A stretch of 64,000 nt of DNA, taken from an uncultured Lachnospiraceae bacterium. Lineage in GTDB: Bacteria; Bacillota; Clostridia; Lachnospirales; Lachnospiraceae. The stretch is from NCBI GenBank assembly GCA_910576975.1, contig CAJTJY010000001.1, positions 62,001 through 126,000 of the forward strand. The letters run 5' to 3'. This document shows positions 1-9,321 of this stretch, piece by piece. Every line of letters begins with the position of its first letter. The stretch's first letter is position 1. A program made the position numbers and the translations under genes. The notes beneath the pieces are model-generated. The model did no database searches and was not told where the DNA came from. It was given only the letters and a program-made list of their open reading frames with translations.

Positions 1-325
1 GGCACACGATGGAGCCGTTTTCCACCTCATATGCTTTGGCAAGCTCCTGAATTCTCTGATAATGTTCTGTCTTGCTGGTGTGCGCGCCTGGGGTATCATA
101 GCCATAAAGCATCCCTGCCGCCATGAACATTCCGCTGACAGCGCCGCAGACTTCCCGAAGCCTGCCCATGCCCCCGCCAAAAGAAGAGCTCAGCTTCGCC
201 GCTGTTATCTCATCCATTTCATACAAATCCTGAAATGCCAAGAATACCGCCTGCGCACAGTTATAGCCCTTTCGGAAATTCTCTTCCGCAGCTTCCCCGT
301 ATTTACTCTTTTCGAAATCTATCAT
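1..325 (-). CDS. C_GCAxxG_C_C family protein, 5' part only
   Basis: The first 108 codons are in the window; the rest lies to the left. The protein opens MIDFEKSKYGEAAEENF and carries YNCAQAV, then a Gly-rich SSSFGGGMGRLREVCGAVSGM stretch in two pieces around the conserved Cys. This is the signature of the C-GCAxxG-C-C family (often called redox-active or split-soret-like cysteine proteins; function not settled). The ATG at 325-323 is preceded by GAAAGGATG at a proper distance. nadC ends 24 bases upstream in the same direction, so this gene may be the last or next member of that transcript. Confidence 0.75.
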   Translation of the reverse strand, partial: MIDFEKSKYGEAAEENFRKGYNCAQAVFLAFQDLYEMDEITAAKLSSSFGGGMGRLREVCGAVSGMFMAAGMLYGYDTPGAHTSKTEHYQRIQELAKAYEVENGSIVC

Positions 326-348
326 ATAAAAACATCCTTTCTTTCGTT

Positions 349-1203
349 CTACAACGCATGAAGGTTCTTCAACGAAATATCCATGATTGGCGCAGAATGA
401 GTCAGAGCGCCGCTGGAAATATAGTCCACGCCCAAGGAAATATAGCGTTCAATATTTTCCTTTGTGACATTGCCAGAACATTCAATCTCCGCCCGCTTGC
501 CGATTACCGCAATCGCCTCTCTCATTTCGTCCACGCCCATATTATCTAGCATGATAATGTCTGCTCCAGCTTCGACTGCCTCTTTCACCATTTCCAAAGA
601 CTCACATTCAATCTCTATTTTGCGCACAAACGGAGCATATTCTTTCGCCATTTCCACTGCTTGCTTCACGCCGCCGGCTGCCCCGATATGGTTGTCTTTG
701 AGCAACACTCCGTCTGACAGATTATAACGGTGGTTATATCCCCCTCCTGTCTTTACTGCGTATTTCTCAAAAATGCGGTTATTGGGAGTCGTCTTCCTAG
801 TATCCAGCAATTTCACCTTGCTGCCTTCAAGCAACATTGCAATAGAATGGGTGTAAGTGGCAATCCCGCTCATTCTCTGAAGATAATTCAGCGCCGTGCG
901 CTCTCCCGATAAGATGGCGCGGATATCTCCAGTAACAGTTCCTATGAGTTCTCCCTTCCTGACCGAATCCCCATCCTGGAAGTGAAGCAACACTTCAATA
1001 TCCTGATCCAACAGTTCAAACACCCGCTGGAAGACAAACAGACCAGAAAGAATTCCGTCCTGTTTGCAAATTAACTGCGCCTCGCCTCTGCGGCCCTTTG
1101 GCATTACCGCATTGGTGGTCACATCTTCACTGGAAATATCTTCCCGCAATGCAGAAAGAATCAATTCATCCACGTTTAAGGTCATGGTTATGTTGTTGTT
1201 CAT
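349..1203 (-). CDS. nadC: Nicotinate-nucleotide pyrophosphorylase (carboxylating)
   Basis: Quinolinate phosphoribosyltransferase, 284 aa, the normal family length. It converts quinolinate and PRPP to nicotinate mononucleotide, CO2 and PPi in de novo NAD synthesis. Visible family features are the N-terminal barrel strand region with LSGERTALNYLQRMSGIATYT, the LDTRKTTPNNR active-site segment, GGGYNHRYNLSDGVLLKDNH, and the C-terminal EIECSGNV and YISSGALTHS motifs. The ATG at 1203 has GAGAGG upstream and overlaps the 3' end of nadB by 38 bases; an internal ATG at 1185 is the other possible start. The overlap implies translational coupling with nadB. nadA is not in the window. Confidence 0.95.
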   Translation of the reverse strand: MNNNITMTLNVDELILSALREDISSEDVTTNAVMPKGRRGEAQLICKQDGILSGLFVFQRVFELLDQDIEVLLHFQDGDSVRKGELIGTVTGDIRAILSGERTALNYLQRMSGIATYTHSIAMLLEGSKVKLLDTRKTTPNNRIFEKYAVKTGGGYNHRYNLSDGVLLKDNHIGAAGGVKQAVEMAKEYAPFVRKIEIECESLEMVKEAVEAGADIIMLDNMGVDEMREAIAVIGKRAEIECSGNVTKENIERYISLGVDYISSGALTHSAPIMDISLKNLHAL

Positions 1204-2485
1204 ATACTTTTTTCATCCTCTCTATTTCTTGCCGCACCAGTTCCTGATTCTCCTGGTGCAGCTTTGTCAAATCGGTATATTGTTCTGGACAAAATACTTG
1301 TTCCTCTCTGGGCAGGCTCTGCGCACTCTCCCTCGCAATCGCCTGTGCCGCCCTGTCTGCAAATACCAGGCTTTCCAGCAAGGAATTGCTGGCAAGCCGA
1401 TTCGCTCCATGCACGCCATTACAGCTCGTCTCTCCTACCGCATACAATCCCTGCATAGACGTTTTGCCATCCATATCGGATTGAATGCCGCCCATAAAAT
1501 AATGCTGGCCTGGAACTACCGGGATGCATTCCTTGGTTATGTCATATCCTTCCTCCATGCACCGCTGATAAATATTGGGAAAATGTCCCAGGATATCATC
1601 CTTGGGAACATGCTCCATGGAAAGCCAGACATACGGTTTTCTGTCTTTCTTCATCTGCTCTTGAATGGCATGGGTCACAATGTCCCTTGGCTGCAGCTCA
1701 TCTACAAATCGCTCCATTTTGCCGTTATAAAGCACTGCCCCCTCCCCCCGGACAGACTCTGAAATTAAAAACTTCCGTCCAGGTTTCTCTGTATACAAGG
1801 TCGTAGGATGAACCTGGACAAAATTAACGTCCTGTAATGGAATTTGATGACGTAGCGCAATTGCAAGGGCGTCCCCTGTCAAATGCGGAAAATTCGTAGA
1901 ATGACGGTATAAGCCCCCAATTCCGCCACATGCAAACACTGTATGCTGCGCTCGGACCGGTATCACCTCTTTCGCAGAATCCACTGCTATGATGCCGCAG
2001 CAACTTCCATTGTCGCAAAGAATATCTATCATTTCCGTGTATTCATACATCGTGATATTGCTGCGTCTTTTTACCTGTTCCAGAAGCTTTCCTGTAATTT
2101 CCTTTCCGGTAATATCTTCATGGAACAATATTCTCGGCTTGGAATGTCCCCCTTCCCTGGTAAAAGCCAATTCCCCGTTCCTCCGGTCAAACTGCACGCC
2201 GTAACGAATCAAATGCTCGATGATCTTTCCAGAGCTGCGAATCATGATTTTCACCGATTCCGGGTTATTCCTGTAATGTCCCGCCTTCATGGTATCTTCA
2301 AAATAGGCTTCGTAATCTTCTTCGGAGCGGAGCATGCAGATTCCTCCCTGTGCCAAAAAGGAATCGCTGTTCTCTGCCGCATCCTTGGTTATAATCGCCG
2401 CCTTAATATGTTCTGGAAGCCGCAGCGCACAAAATAAGCCTGCCGCTCCGCTGCCCACAATTATAACCTCTGTCTCTCTTTCCAT
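1166..2485 (-). CDS. nadB: L-aspartate oxidase
   Basis: Flavoprotein that oxidises L-aspartate to iminoaspartate, the first step of bacterial quinolinate synthesis. The N-terminus has a dinucleotide-binding GSGAAGLFCALRL. Later come the SESVRGEGAVLYNG and VHPTTLY segments and the C-terminal FAD contact region VGETSCNGVHGANRLASNSLLE, all standard for NadB/succinate dehydrogenase flavoproteins. At about 439 aa it is the short clostridial form without the long C-terminal extension of the E. coli enzyme. The start at 2485 is chosen over an ATG at 2497 because GGGAGG lies just before 2485 and nothing like a ribosome site precedes 2497. It abuts the sensor kinase stop codon, so kinase, nadB and nadC look cotranscribed. 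Confidence 0.93.
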   Translation of the reverse strand: MERETEVIIVGSGAAGLFCALRLPEHIKAAIITKDAAENSDSFLAQGGICMLRSEEDYEAYFEDTMKAGHYRNNPESVKIMIRSSGKIIEHLIRYGVQFDRRNGELAFTREGGHSKPRILFHEDITGKEITGKLLEQVKRRSNITMYEYTEMIDILCDNGSCCGIIAVDSAKEVIPVRAQHTVFACGGIGGLYRHSTNFPHLTGDALAIALRHQIPLQDVNFVQVHPTTLYTEKPGRKFLISESVRGEGAVLYNGKMERFVDELQPRDIVTHAIQEQMKKDRKPYVWLSMEHVPKDDILGHFPNIYQRCMEEGYDITKECIPVVPGQHYFMGGIQSDMDGKTSMQGLYAVGETSCNGVHGANRLASNSLLESLVFADRAAQAIARESAQSLPREEQVFCPEQYTDLTKLHQENQELVRQEIERMKKVYEQQHNHDLKRG

Positions 2486-2497
2486 GGTGCCTCCCAT

Positions 2498-5047
2498 TTA
2501 ATGTAAAAATTTCTGCAGCACTGTCATGCACTGCTTAATGTCAAGGGGTTTTGGTATGTGCGCATTCATACCGATGTTTAAGCATCTTTGCGCATCGTCA
2601 GAAAATGCATCGGCTGTCATCGCAATAATCGGAAGATCCCGGTCACTGCGATCCAGTCCGCGAATCGCTTCCGTGGCCTCATACCCATTCATCACCGGCA
2701 TGCGGATATCCATCAATATCGCATCATACGTCCCAGGCTCTGACGCTTCAAAAAATTCCAGACATTCCTTGCCGTTGCAAGCATGAATCAGCTCCATTCC
2801 TGTAGCGGAAAGAATCTCATTGGCAATCTCCCAATTGAGGTCAATATCTTCAGCGAGAAGAACTTTCTTACCAGTAAAATCTATATTCTGGCTGTCCTTG
2901 CCATCATCTTTTCTCTCAAGTCCTTCCACATACTTACTAAGACATGCAAATAAAGTAGACTTAAACAATGGCTTTGAAATGAATCCTTCAATATCCAATT
3001 TGTCTGCCTCTTCTTCAATATCGTTCCAATCATATGCAGACATCAAAAACAGAGGAATTCTTTTCGGCACCCTTCTTCGGATCTCACGGATTGTTTCCAT
3101 TCCATCCATCTCAGGCATTTTCCAGTCAATCAATACAAAATCAAAATCCTTGCCTTCTCTGTGGCGCTCTTCCAGCAACTCCACTGCCTGCGCTCCATGT
3201 TGTTCCCACTGCGCATGAACTCCAAGTTCCTCCAGATTTGAGGTTGCCGTAAGACAGAGCTGTTCATTATCGTCAACTACCAGCACATCCCATTCCGGAA
3301 GCTTCATGTGCGCCACAACCCCTTCCGCTTTCTTGAGGTCCAAGACCACAGTAAATTTACTTCCCTTTCCTTTCTGGCTCTCCAACTCAATGCTACCGCC
3401 CATAAGGCTTACAATGCTTTTCGTGATGGCCATTCCCAGTCCTGTTCCAGCAATATGATGTACCTGGTCTGTCTGCTCTCTGGTAAACGTATTCCAGATT
3501 TTCTTCTGGAATTCCTCAGTCATTCCTATTCCGTTGTCTGCCACGCTGAAACTGGTCCTTATGTAATCCTCTCCTTTGGGAGAAGCTTCCTGGCTTAAGT
3601 GGATATCAATCCTGCCGCCCTCCGGCGTATACTTCACAGCGTTGGACAAAAGATTGAGTGACACCTGATTGAGGCGGACGCCGTCACCGTAAATTTCCTC
3701 GCATAAAATCTGGTCGATAAAAATGTCAAAATGCTGATTTCTGGACTTGATCTGAGGCTGAATGATATTTACAATGTCATCCATAACCTCCCTAAGAGAC
3801 ATCACCTCAATATTAAGCGTCATTTTTCCGCTTTCAATCTTAGACATGTCGAGCACGTCATTGATCAGCCCCAGTAAATGCTTGCTGGACAACTTTACCT
3901 TGCGCAGGCAGTCTTCCACTCGTTCCCCGTTTTGGATATTCTTCAAAGCGATCTCTGTCATTCCTACAATGGCGTTCATCGGCGTTCGGATGTCATGGCT
4001 CATGCTTGCCAAAAATTCACTCTTAGCAGCGTTAGCAACGACCGCTTCTTTTCTTGCTTTGTCCAGTTCCAACATCTGCTGTTTGGACCAGCGGTAGTAC
4101 AACAAGAAAATAATTCCCATCATTACCAATATAGACAGCATAGAGCCCATCATGATTCCAAGGCGCATCGCATCCAGCTTGGTAACGCTGATATCGATCT
4201 TTCCCTCCACCATAGTAGTAACCAGATACCAGTAGGAATTCCCAGCAAGCGGAGAACAATACACCATGCGTTTTTCTCCGTATGCGTATACCCGCATCGA
4301 ATAGTCCTCGCCCTGTTTCATAGCCTCCTGAAGTTTCTTTACATGCCCCTCAATATGATTTTTTTCCTCTTCCCCATAAGCGTCCATCATCCGCTGAAAA
4401 TAATTTACTTGGTAGACGCCTCCGTTGCGGATCACGAAATTGCCCTGCTGGTCAATCACATGGGTATAAACCTGTTCATCTTGCTCTTCAAAAAAAAGCA
4501 CTTCATCAAGATATTCCATGGGAAGGCCCGCTATCAACGCCATGCTCTTTCTCCCATCTCCGAGATCATACGCTGCTTCCACGCCCAGGGCAAGAAATTT
4601 TTGGTGATTCTCGTCCCAGCCCTGAGTAACGCATTCTCCCTGTTCCATCAGAGACGTCTGTATCTTGTAATGATCCTCCAACTGTAACTTGCTACCATAA
4701 ATATCTATCAAATCCCCTTGCTCTGTATAAAATCCAAGATAGGCGAAATCTCTAACCTCTGCCCTTTTTTGTAAGTCTTGCAGCAATGCTTCTCCATACT
4801 GGCTTTCCTCTGGGGGATTCGTCAGGATCACGCCAGATACCTGCTGCAGGCGAAGTTCGATGATAGACTGAAATTTCTGTTGCAGCTGTATATTCATTTC
4901 CTCCATGTAAATATCGCTGATATCTCTGACTACCTCCTGGGTCATACGGGTCATCAATACAGTCACACCGGTAAACACCAGGATACAGACGGCAATCACC
5001 ACAATCAGGCTGTTTCTTAAAAACCCTACAATTTTTTTATCCTTCAT
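2498..5047 (-). CDS. Hybrid sensor histidine kinase with two receiver domains
   Basis: An 849-aa membrane kinase. A first transmembrane helix lies near residues 10-30, an extracellular sensor region of Cache type covers about 35-290, and a second helix lies near 295-318. HisKA follows with the SHDIRTPMN H-box (His351), then HATPase_c with NLLSNAVKYTPEGG, VADNGIGMT and GTGLGMAITKSIV. The first receiver has LIDWKMPEMDG (phospho-acceptor Asp641); the second has LMDIRMPVMNG (Asp780) and ends with IPKPLD. There is no output domain, so the signal must go to a partner not in the window, or act by phosphorelay. AGGAGG sits 7 bases before the ATG. Directly upstream of nadB, an unusual neighbour for this type of kinase. 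Confidence 0.92.
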   Translation of the reverse strand: MKDKKIVGFLRNSLIVVIAVCILVFTGVTVLMTRMTQEVVRDISDIYMEEMNIQLQQKFQSIIELRLQQVSGVILTNPPEESQYGEALLQDLQKRAEVRDFAYLGFYTEQGDLIDIYGSKLQLEDHYKIQTSLMEQGECVTQGWDENHQKFLALGVEAAYDLGDGRKSMALIAGLPMEYLDEVLFFEEQDEQVYTHVIDQQGNFVIRNGGVYQVNYFQRMMDAYGEEEKNHIEGHVKKLQEAMKQGEDYSMRVYAYGEKRMVYCSPLAGNSYWYLVTTMVEGKIDISVTKLDAMRLGIMMGSMLSILVMMGIIFLLYYRWSKQQMLELDKARKEAVVANAAKSEFLASMSHDIRTPMNAIVGMTEIALKNIQNGERVEDCLRKVKLSSKHLLGLINDVLDMSKIESGKMTLNIEVMSLREVMDDIVNIIQPQIKSRNQHFDIFIDQILCEEIYGDGVRLNQVSLNLLSNAVKYTPEGGRIDIHLSQEASPKGEDYIRTSFSVADNGIGMTEEFQKKIWNTFTREQTDQVHHIAGTGLGMAITKSIVSLMGGSIELESQKGKGSKFTVVLDLKKAEGVVAHMKLPEWDVLVVDDNEQLCLTATSNLEELGVHAQWEQHGAQAVELLEERHREGKDFDFVLIDWKMPEMDGMETIREIRRRVPKRIPLFLMSAYDWNDIEEEADKLDIEGFISKPLFKSTLFACLSKYVEGLERKDDGKDSQNIDFTGKKVLLAEDIDLNWEIANEILSATGMELIHACNGKECLEFFEASEPGTYDAILMDIRMPVMNGYEATEAIRGLDRSDRDLPIIAMTADAFSDDAQRCLNIGMNAHIPKPLDIKQCMTVLQKFLH

Positions 5048-5077
5048 ATGTTCCTCCTACCTACTGGCCGCCTTATT

Positions 5078-7318
5078 CTATTTCTTTACGCCTTTTCCAT
5101 CCCGGCTGGCGATCTTAAGTCTGTGCAGCATGATCTGCCTTTCCTTTTCCTCGATGATTCTTTCTTCTTCCCCCACAAGGTACGCTGCTTTTAACTGATC
5201 CTTAGGATCAATCTTTATTCCCCGAACTCCGATGGCTCCCTTCTTTTTCCTTGGGACATCCGCCGCAGGAAAGCGCAGGAACATTCCCTTTTCGGTCTGA
5301 AGTATAACCGTCTCCTCTGGTGATTGCTCCAGCATTAGAACAGTCAGAACCGTATCTCCTTCATTGAGCTTGGTTGCCGCCGTGGTTCGCTTGGCGACGT
5401 CGAATTCATCCCCTGCAACCACTTTTATCATTCCCTGGCTGTTGACAAACAGAAGATTTTTACCGATCAGATTTCCCAGGCAGTTGACATAAACCATCAC
5501 TTCCCCACTACTGTCATAATTGCTTACATTGTCAAGAGGCGTGCCCTTGTCACGGAACTTTCCAAAAGGAAGCTCTAAGATCTTCACCGTATGAAGCTGT
5601 CCCTTGTCTGTAAAAATACAAAGCTTATCCGTGTTCATGCAGTGCATCACATATTTATTTTCTGTATCTGCCGCCTCCCTGTTTCGTTCATACGTCTGTA
5701 AATCAATCGTCTTGACATAGCCAAAACGGTCCATCAAAAGCACCACTGGCATCTCTTCTATTTTCTTCTCTTCGTAAACAGCTTCCTTTGCGTTCTCTAT
5801 CTTGGTCCGCCTTGGCCTTGCATATTCTTTCTGAAACTTGGTCAGCTCCTTGACAATCACCTTCGACATTGCACTGCGGCTGCCTAAGATCTCCTGATAT
5901 TTTGCAATGTTTAAGAGCGTTGCCTGATGTTCCTTCATCAGCGCTTCAATTTCCAGGCCAATCAGCTTATAGAGCCTCATCTCCAGAATCGCCGTCGCCT
6001 GCCGTTCCGTAAAATGAAGCTGCCTGGCATCCGCCACAGATCCTTTATAGCGGAATCTGATCTTGTCTGTATTGCCGTTCATCAGGCAATCCTTAGCATC
6101 CTTGATATTTTTAGCGCCTCGAAGTATCTCAATGATCAAGTCAATCACGTCGCAAGCCTGAATCAACCCCTCCTGAATCTCTTTCTTGTCCAGTTCCTTG
6201 GCGAGAAGCGTGCGGTATTTCCTGGTGGCAAGCGTATATTGGAAATTCACATGATGGCGGATAATTGGAATAAGTCCCATGGTTTCCGGCCTGCCCTCTG
6301 CCACTGCAAGCATGTTAACGCCAAAGGAGTCCTCAAGCCTCGTCTTTTTATACAGCATGTTGCAAAGATTCTCCACATCGGCGCCTTTTTTCAGATCCAG
6401 AACGATCCGAATCCCTTCCTTGGAAGATTGATTGGAAATGTCCAGGATATCCGCCGTCTTCTTGGTCTCCACCAGATTCCCCACGTCCATCAGGAATTTT
6501 CCGATATTGGCGCCCACCATCGGATAGGGAATTTCCGTAATTACCAGCTTCTGTTTTCCGCCTTTTGCCTGCTCCACTTCCACCTTGCCCCGGATTTTGA
6601 TCTTTCCAGCTCCGGTTTCATAAATCTGCAGCAAGTCGTCCTGGTTGACGACGATCCCCCCGGTTGGGAAATCCGGGCCCTTGATATGTTCCATCAATTC
6701 CTTGGTGGTAATATCGGGATTTTTCATAAATGCCTTAACACCCTCGATCACCTCGAAAAAATTATGCGGGGGAATGCTCGTTGCCATACCCACTGCAATT
6801 CCTTCCGCTCCGTTAATCAGCAAATTGGGCACCTTGACCGGAAGCACGGAAGGCTCTTTCTCCGTCTCGTCAAAATTGGGCACAAAATCCACGACGTCCT
6901 TGTCCAGATCGGCAAGATAGGCCTCTTGGGTAATTTTCTGAAGACGGGCCTCAGTATAGCGCATCGCCGCCGCTGCGTCCCCCTCAATGGATCCAAAATT
7001 GCCATGACCATCCACCAGAGGGAGCCCTTTCTTAAATTCCTGTGCCATTACTACTAGCGCTTCGTAAATGGAACTGTCTCCATGGGGATGATACTTACCC
7101 ATCGTATCTCCGACAATTCTGGCGCATTTACGGAATGGCCGGTCATGCCGGATTCCAAGCTCATGCATATCATATAAGGTTCTTCGCTGCACCGGCTTTA
7201 GCCCATCCCGGACATCCGGCAACGCCCTGGCGATAATCACGCTCATAGCATAATCTATATAGGATTTTTGCATCACCTCAGAATATTCTGTCCGTATGAT
7301 CTGTTCACTCTGCTGCAT
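5078..7318 (-). CDS. parC: DNA topoisomerase IV subunit A (ParC-like)
   Basis: Breakage-reunion subunit of a type IIA topoisomerase, 746 aa. The catalytic tyrosine is Tyr121 in AMRYTEARL. The quinolone pocket reads KYHPHGDSSIYE, with Ser82 and Glu86 at the two resistance-associated positions, the sensitive-type residues usual in ParC. The C-terminal beta-pinwheel has blades such as VNSQGMIKVV and QTEKGMFLRFP. In the first blade the place of the GyrA box reads TYERNREAADTEN, so the QRRGGKG-type box is missing. This favours topoisomerase IV over gyrase. Forms a two-gene unit with the ParE-like gene upstream (42-base gap). AAAGGA precedes the ATG. Confidence 0.88.
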   Translation of the reverse strand: MQQSEQIIRTEYSEVMQKSYIDYAMSVIIARALPDVRDGLKPVQRRTLYDMHELGIRHDRPFRKCARIVGDTMGKYHPHGDSSIYEALVVMAQEFKKGLPLVDGHGNFGSIEGDAAAAMRYTEARLQKITQEAYLADLDKDVVDFVPNFDETEKEPSVLPVKVPNLLINGAEGIAVGMATSIPPHNFFEVIEGVKAFMKNPDITTKELMEHIKGPDFPTGGIVVNQDDLLQIYETGAGKIKIRGKVEVEQAKGGKQKLVITEIPYPMVGANIGKFLMDVGNLVETKKTADILDISNQSSKEGIRIVLDLKKGADVENLCNMLYKKTRLEDSFGVNMLAVAEGRPETMGLIPIIRHHVNFQYTLATRKYRTLLAKELDKKEIQEGLIQACDVIDLIIEILRGAKNIKDAKDCLMNGNTDKIRFRYKGSVADARQLHFTERQATAILEMRLYKLIGLEIEALMKEHQATLLNIAKYQEILGSRSAMSKVIVKELTKFQKEYARPRRTKIENAKEAVYEEKKIEEMPVVLLMDRFGYVKTIDLQTYERNREAADTENKYVMHCMNTDKLCIFTDKGQLHTVKILELPFGKFRDKGTPLDNVSNYDSSGEVMVYVNCLGNLIGKNLLFVNSQGMIKVVAGDEFDVAKRTTAATKLNEGDTVLTVLMLEQSPEETVILQTEKGMFLRFPAADVPRKKKGAIGVRGIKIDPKDQLKAAYLVGEEERIIEEKERQIMLHRLKIASRDGKGVKK

Positions 7319-7360
7319 GATTGATTCCTTTCTGCATACACTCTGTATTTCTGGCTGCTC

Positions 7361-9283
7361 TTATATATCCAGTTCTGCATCCTGGGCATGTTCATGGATG
7401 AACTCCCGTCTCGGAGGAACCTCCGTTCCCATCAGCATTTCCGTCACATCCGACGCCATTCTGGCATCTTCAATCTCCACCTGCTTTAAAATACGTGTCT
7501 TTGGATTCAACGTCGTCTCCCAGAGCTGATCCGCATCCATCTCCCCAAGTCCCTTGTATCTTTGCAAAGTAAAAGAACCTTTGTGTCGTTTTCTATATCT
7601 TTCCAGGGCGATATCATCATACAGATATTCCTCCTCCCCCTTGCTAGGCATGGCTTTATAGAGCGGGGGCATGGCGATATAAATATGCCCTTCAAAGATC
7701 AGTTCTGGCATAAAGCGGTAAAACAACGTCAACAGCAACGTGGATATATGCGCCCCGTCCACATCGGCGTCCGCCATGATGATAATCTTATGATACCTCA
7801 GCTTTGATATATCAAAATCATTGCCATACCCTTCCGAAAATCCACATCCAAACGCATTGATCATCGTCTTAATCTCTGCATTGGCAAGGACTTTGTCAAT
7901 GCTAGCTTTCTCTACATTTAAAATCTTGCCCCGGATCGGGAGGATTGCCTGAAAATTCCGGTCTCTCGCCGTCTTGGCTGATCCTCCGGCAGAATCCCCC
8001 TCCACGATAAATATTTCGCAGCTTAAAGGATCTCTGCTCTCACAATTGGCAAGCTTGCCATTGGAATCAAAGGAAAACTTTTGCTTCGTCAACAGATTCG
8101 TTTTCGCTTTTTCTTCCGCTTTGCGGATCTTCGCCGCTTTTTCCGCGCAAGAAATTACTTTTTTGAGATTATCAAGATTTTTGTCAAAATATAACTGAAT
8201 CTCTTCTCCAGTAATTTTACTTGTAATACGCGCAGCATCCTGATTATCCAGCTTCGTCTTTGTCTGCCCTTCAAACCGGGGATCTGGATGCTTGATAGAA
8301 ACAATTGCCGTCATGCCGTTGCGCACATCTGCGCCAGTAAAGTTTGAATCCTTTTCTTTCAAAATTCCCAGCTCTCTGGCATAGCTGTTGATGACGGTAG
8401 TAAACACCGTTTTAAATCCAGTAAGATGCGTCCCGCCTTCTGCATTATAAATATTATTGCAAAAGCCCAGCACATTTTCATGAAACTCATTTGTATATTG
8501 AAAAGCGGCTTCCACTGCAATTGCTTCGCTTTCCCCGTGAAAATACACCACGTCATGAACCGTCTCCACTTTGCGGTTCAGCGCTTTCACAAAGCCGACG
8601 ATGCCTTCCTCTTCATGAAATTCCACATGTTCCGTCTCTGCTGCCCGCTTATCCTCATAGATGATGGTAAGCTTGGGATTCAAGTACGCAGTTTCATGAA
8701 GGCGGCTCTTTACATCCTCTTCCTTAAACCGGGTTTTTTCAAAAATTTCTGGATCAGGAAGAAAATTTATTTTAGTCCCGCTTTTACGGGTCTTGCCCGT
8801 GACTGGCAGCAATCCCTGTTGCAGCTCTATCACGGGATTCCCTCGTTCAAAGCGGTCATGATGTATTTTTCCATCCAGATAGACCTCGAGATCTAGCCAT
8901 ACTGACAAAGCGTTCACCACCGACGAACCCACTCCGTGAAGCCCGCCACTGGTCTTATAAGCATCATTGTCAAACTTTCCTCCGGCATGAAGCGTGGTGA
9001 ATACCAGACGGGCCGCTGAAACACCTTTCTCATGCATCCCAACCGGAATGCCTCTGCCGTTATCTTCCACGGTACAAGAACCATCTTTTTCCAAAGTCAC
9101 TCTTATAGTATCGCAAAATCCTGCCAAATGTTCATCCACGGAATTATCCACAATTTCATATATTAAGTGATTCAGGCCTTTGCGGGACACGCTGCCAATA
9201 TACATCCCCGGCCTCTTTCGCACGGCTTCCAAACCTTCCAGCACCGTAATATTGCCAGCGCTGTATTCTTGATTCTCTGCCAT
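7361..9283 (-). CDS. parE: DNA topoisomerase IV subunit B (ParE/GyrB family)
   Basis: ATPase subunit partner of the ParC-like protein, 640 aa from the ATG at 9283, which has AGGAAAGGAAG before it. A longer open frame back to 9415 has no ribosome site and overlaps the kinase gene, so it is rejected. The GHKL ATPase shows EIVDNSVDEHLAGFCD, VEDNGRGIPVG and TSGGLHGVGSSVVNAL. The Toprim part shows EGDSAGGSAK, PIRGKILNVEKA and MADADVDGAHI with its acidic metal ligands, and the C-terminus has QRYKGLGEMDADQLW. By sequence motifs alone a GyrB call is possible; the ParE name rests on the ParC-like partner without a GyrA box. Confidence 0.85.
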   Translation of the reverse strand: MAENQEYSAGNITVLEGLEAVRKRPGMYIGSVSRKGLNHLIYEIVDNSVDEHLAGFCDTIRVTLEKDGSCTVEDNGRGIPVGMHEKGVSAARLVFTTLHAGGKFDNDAYKTSGGLHGVGSSVVNALSVWLDLEVYLDGKIHHDRFERGNPVIELQQGLLPVTGKTRKSGTKINFLPDPEIFEKTRFKEEDVKSRLHETAYLNPKLTIIYEDKRAAETEHVEFHEEEGIVGFVKALNRKVETVHDVVYFHGESEAIAVEAAFQYTNEFHENVLGFCNNIYNAEGGTHLTGFKTVFTTVINSYARELGILKEKDSNFTGADVRNGMTAIVSIKHPDPRFEGQTKTKLDNQDAARITSKITGEEIQLYFDKNLDNLKKVISCAEKAAKIRKAEEKAKTNLLTKQKFSFDSNGKLANCESRDPLSCEIFIVEGDSAGGSAKTARDRNFQAILPIRGKILNVEKASIDKVLANAEIKTMINAFGCGFSEGYGNDFDISKLRYHKIIIMADADVDGAHISTLLLTLFYRFMPELIFEGHIYIAMPPLYKAMPSKGEEEYLYDDIALERYRKRHKGSFTLQRYKGLGEMDADQLWETTLNPKTRILKQVEIEDARMASDVTEMLMGTEVPPRREFIHEHAQDAELDI

Positions 9284-9321
9284 TTCTGTCTTCCTTTCCT
9301 GCTTCCAGTCTAACATTAGAT

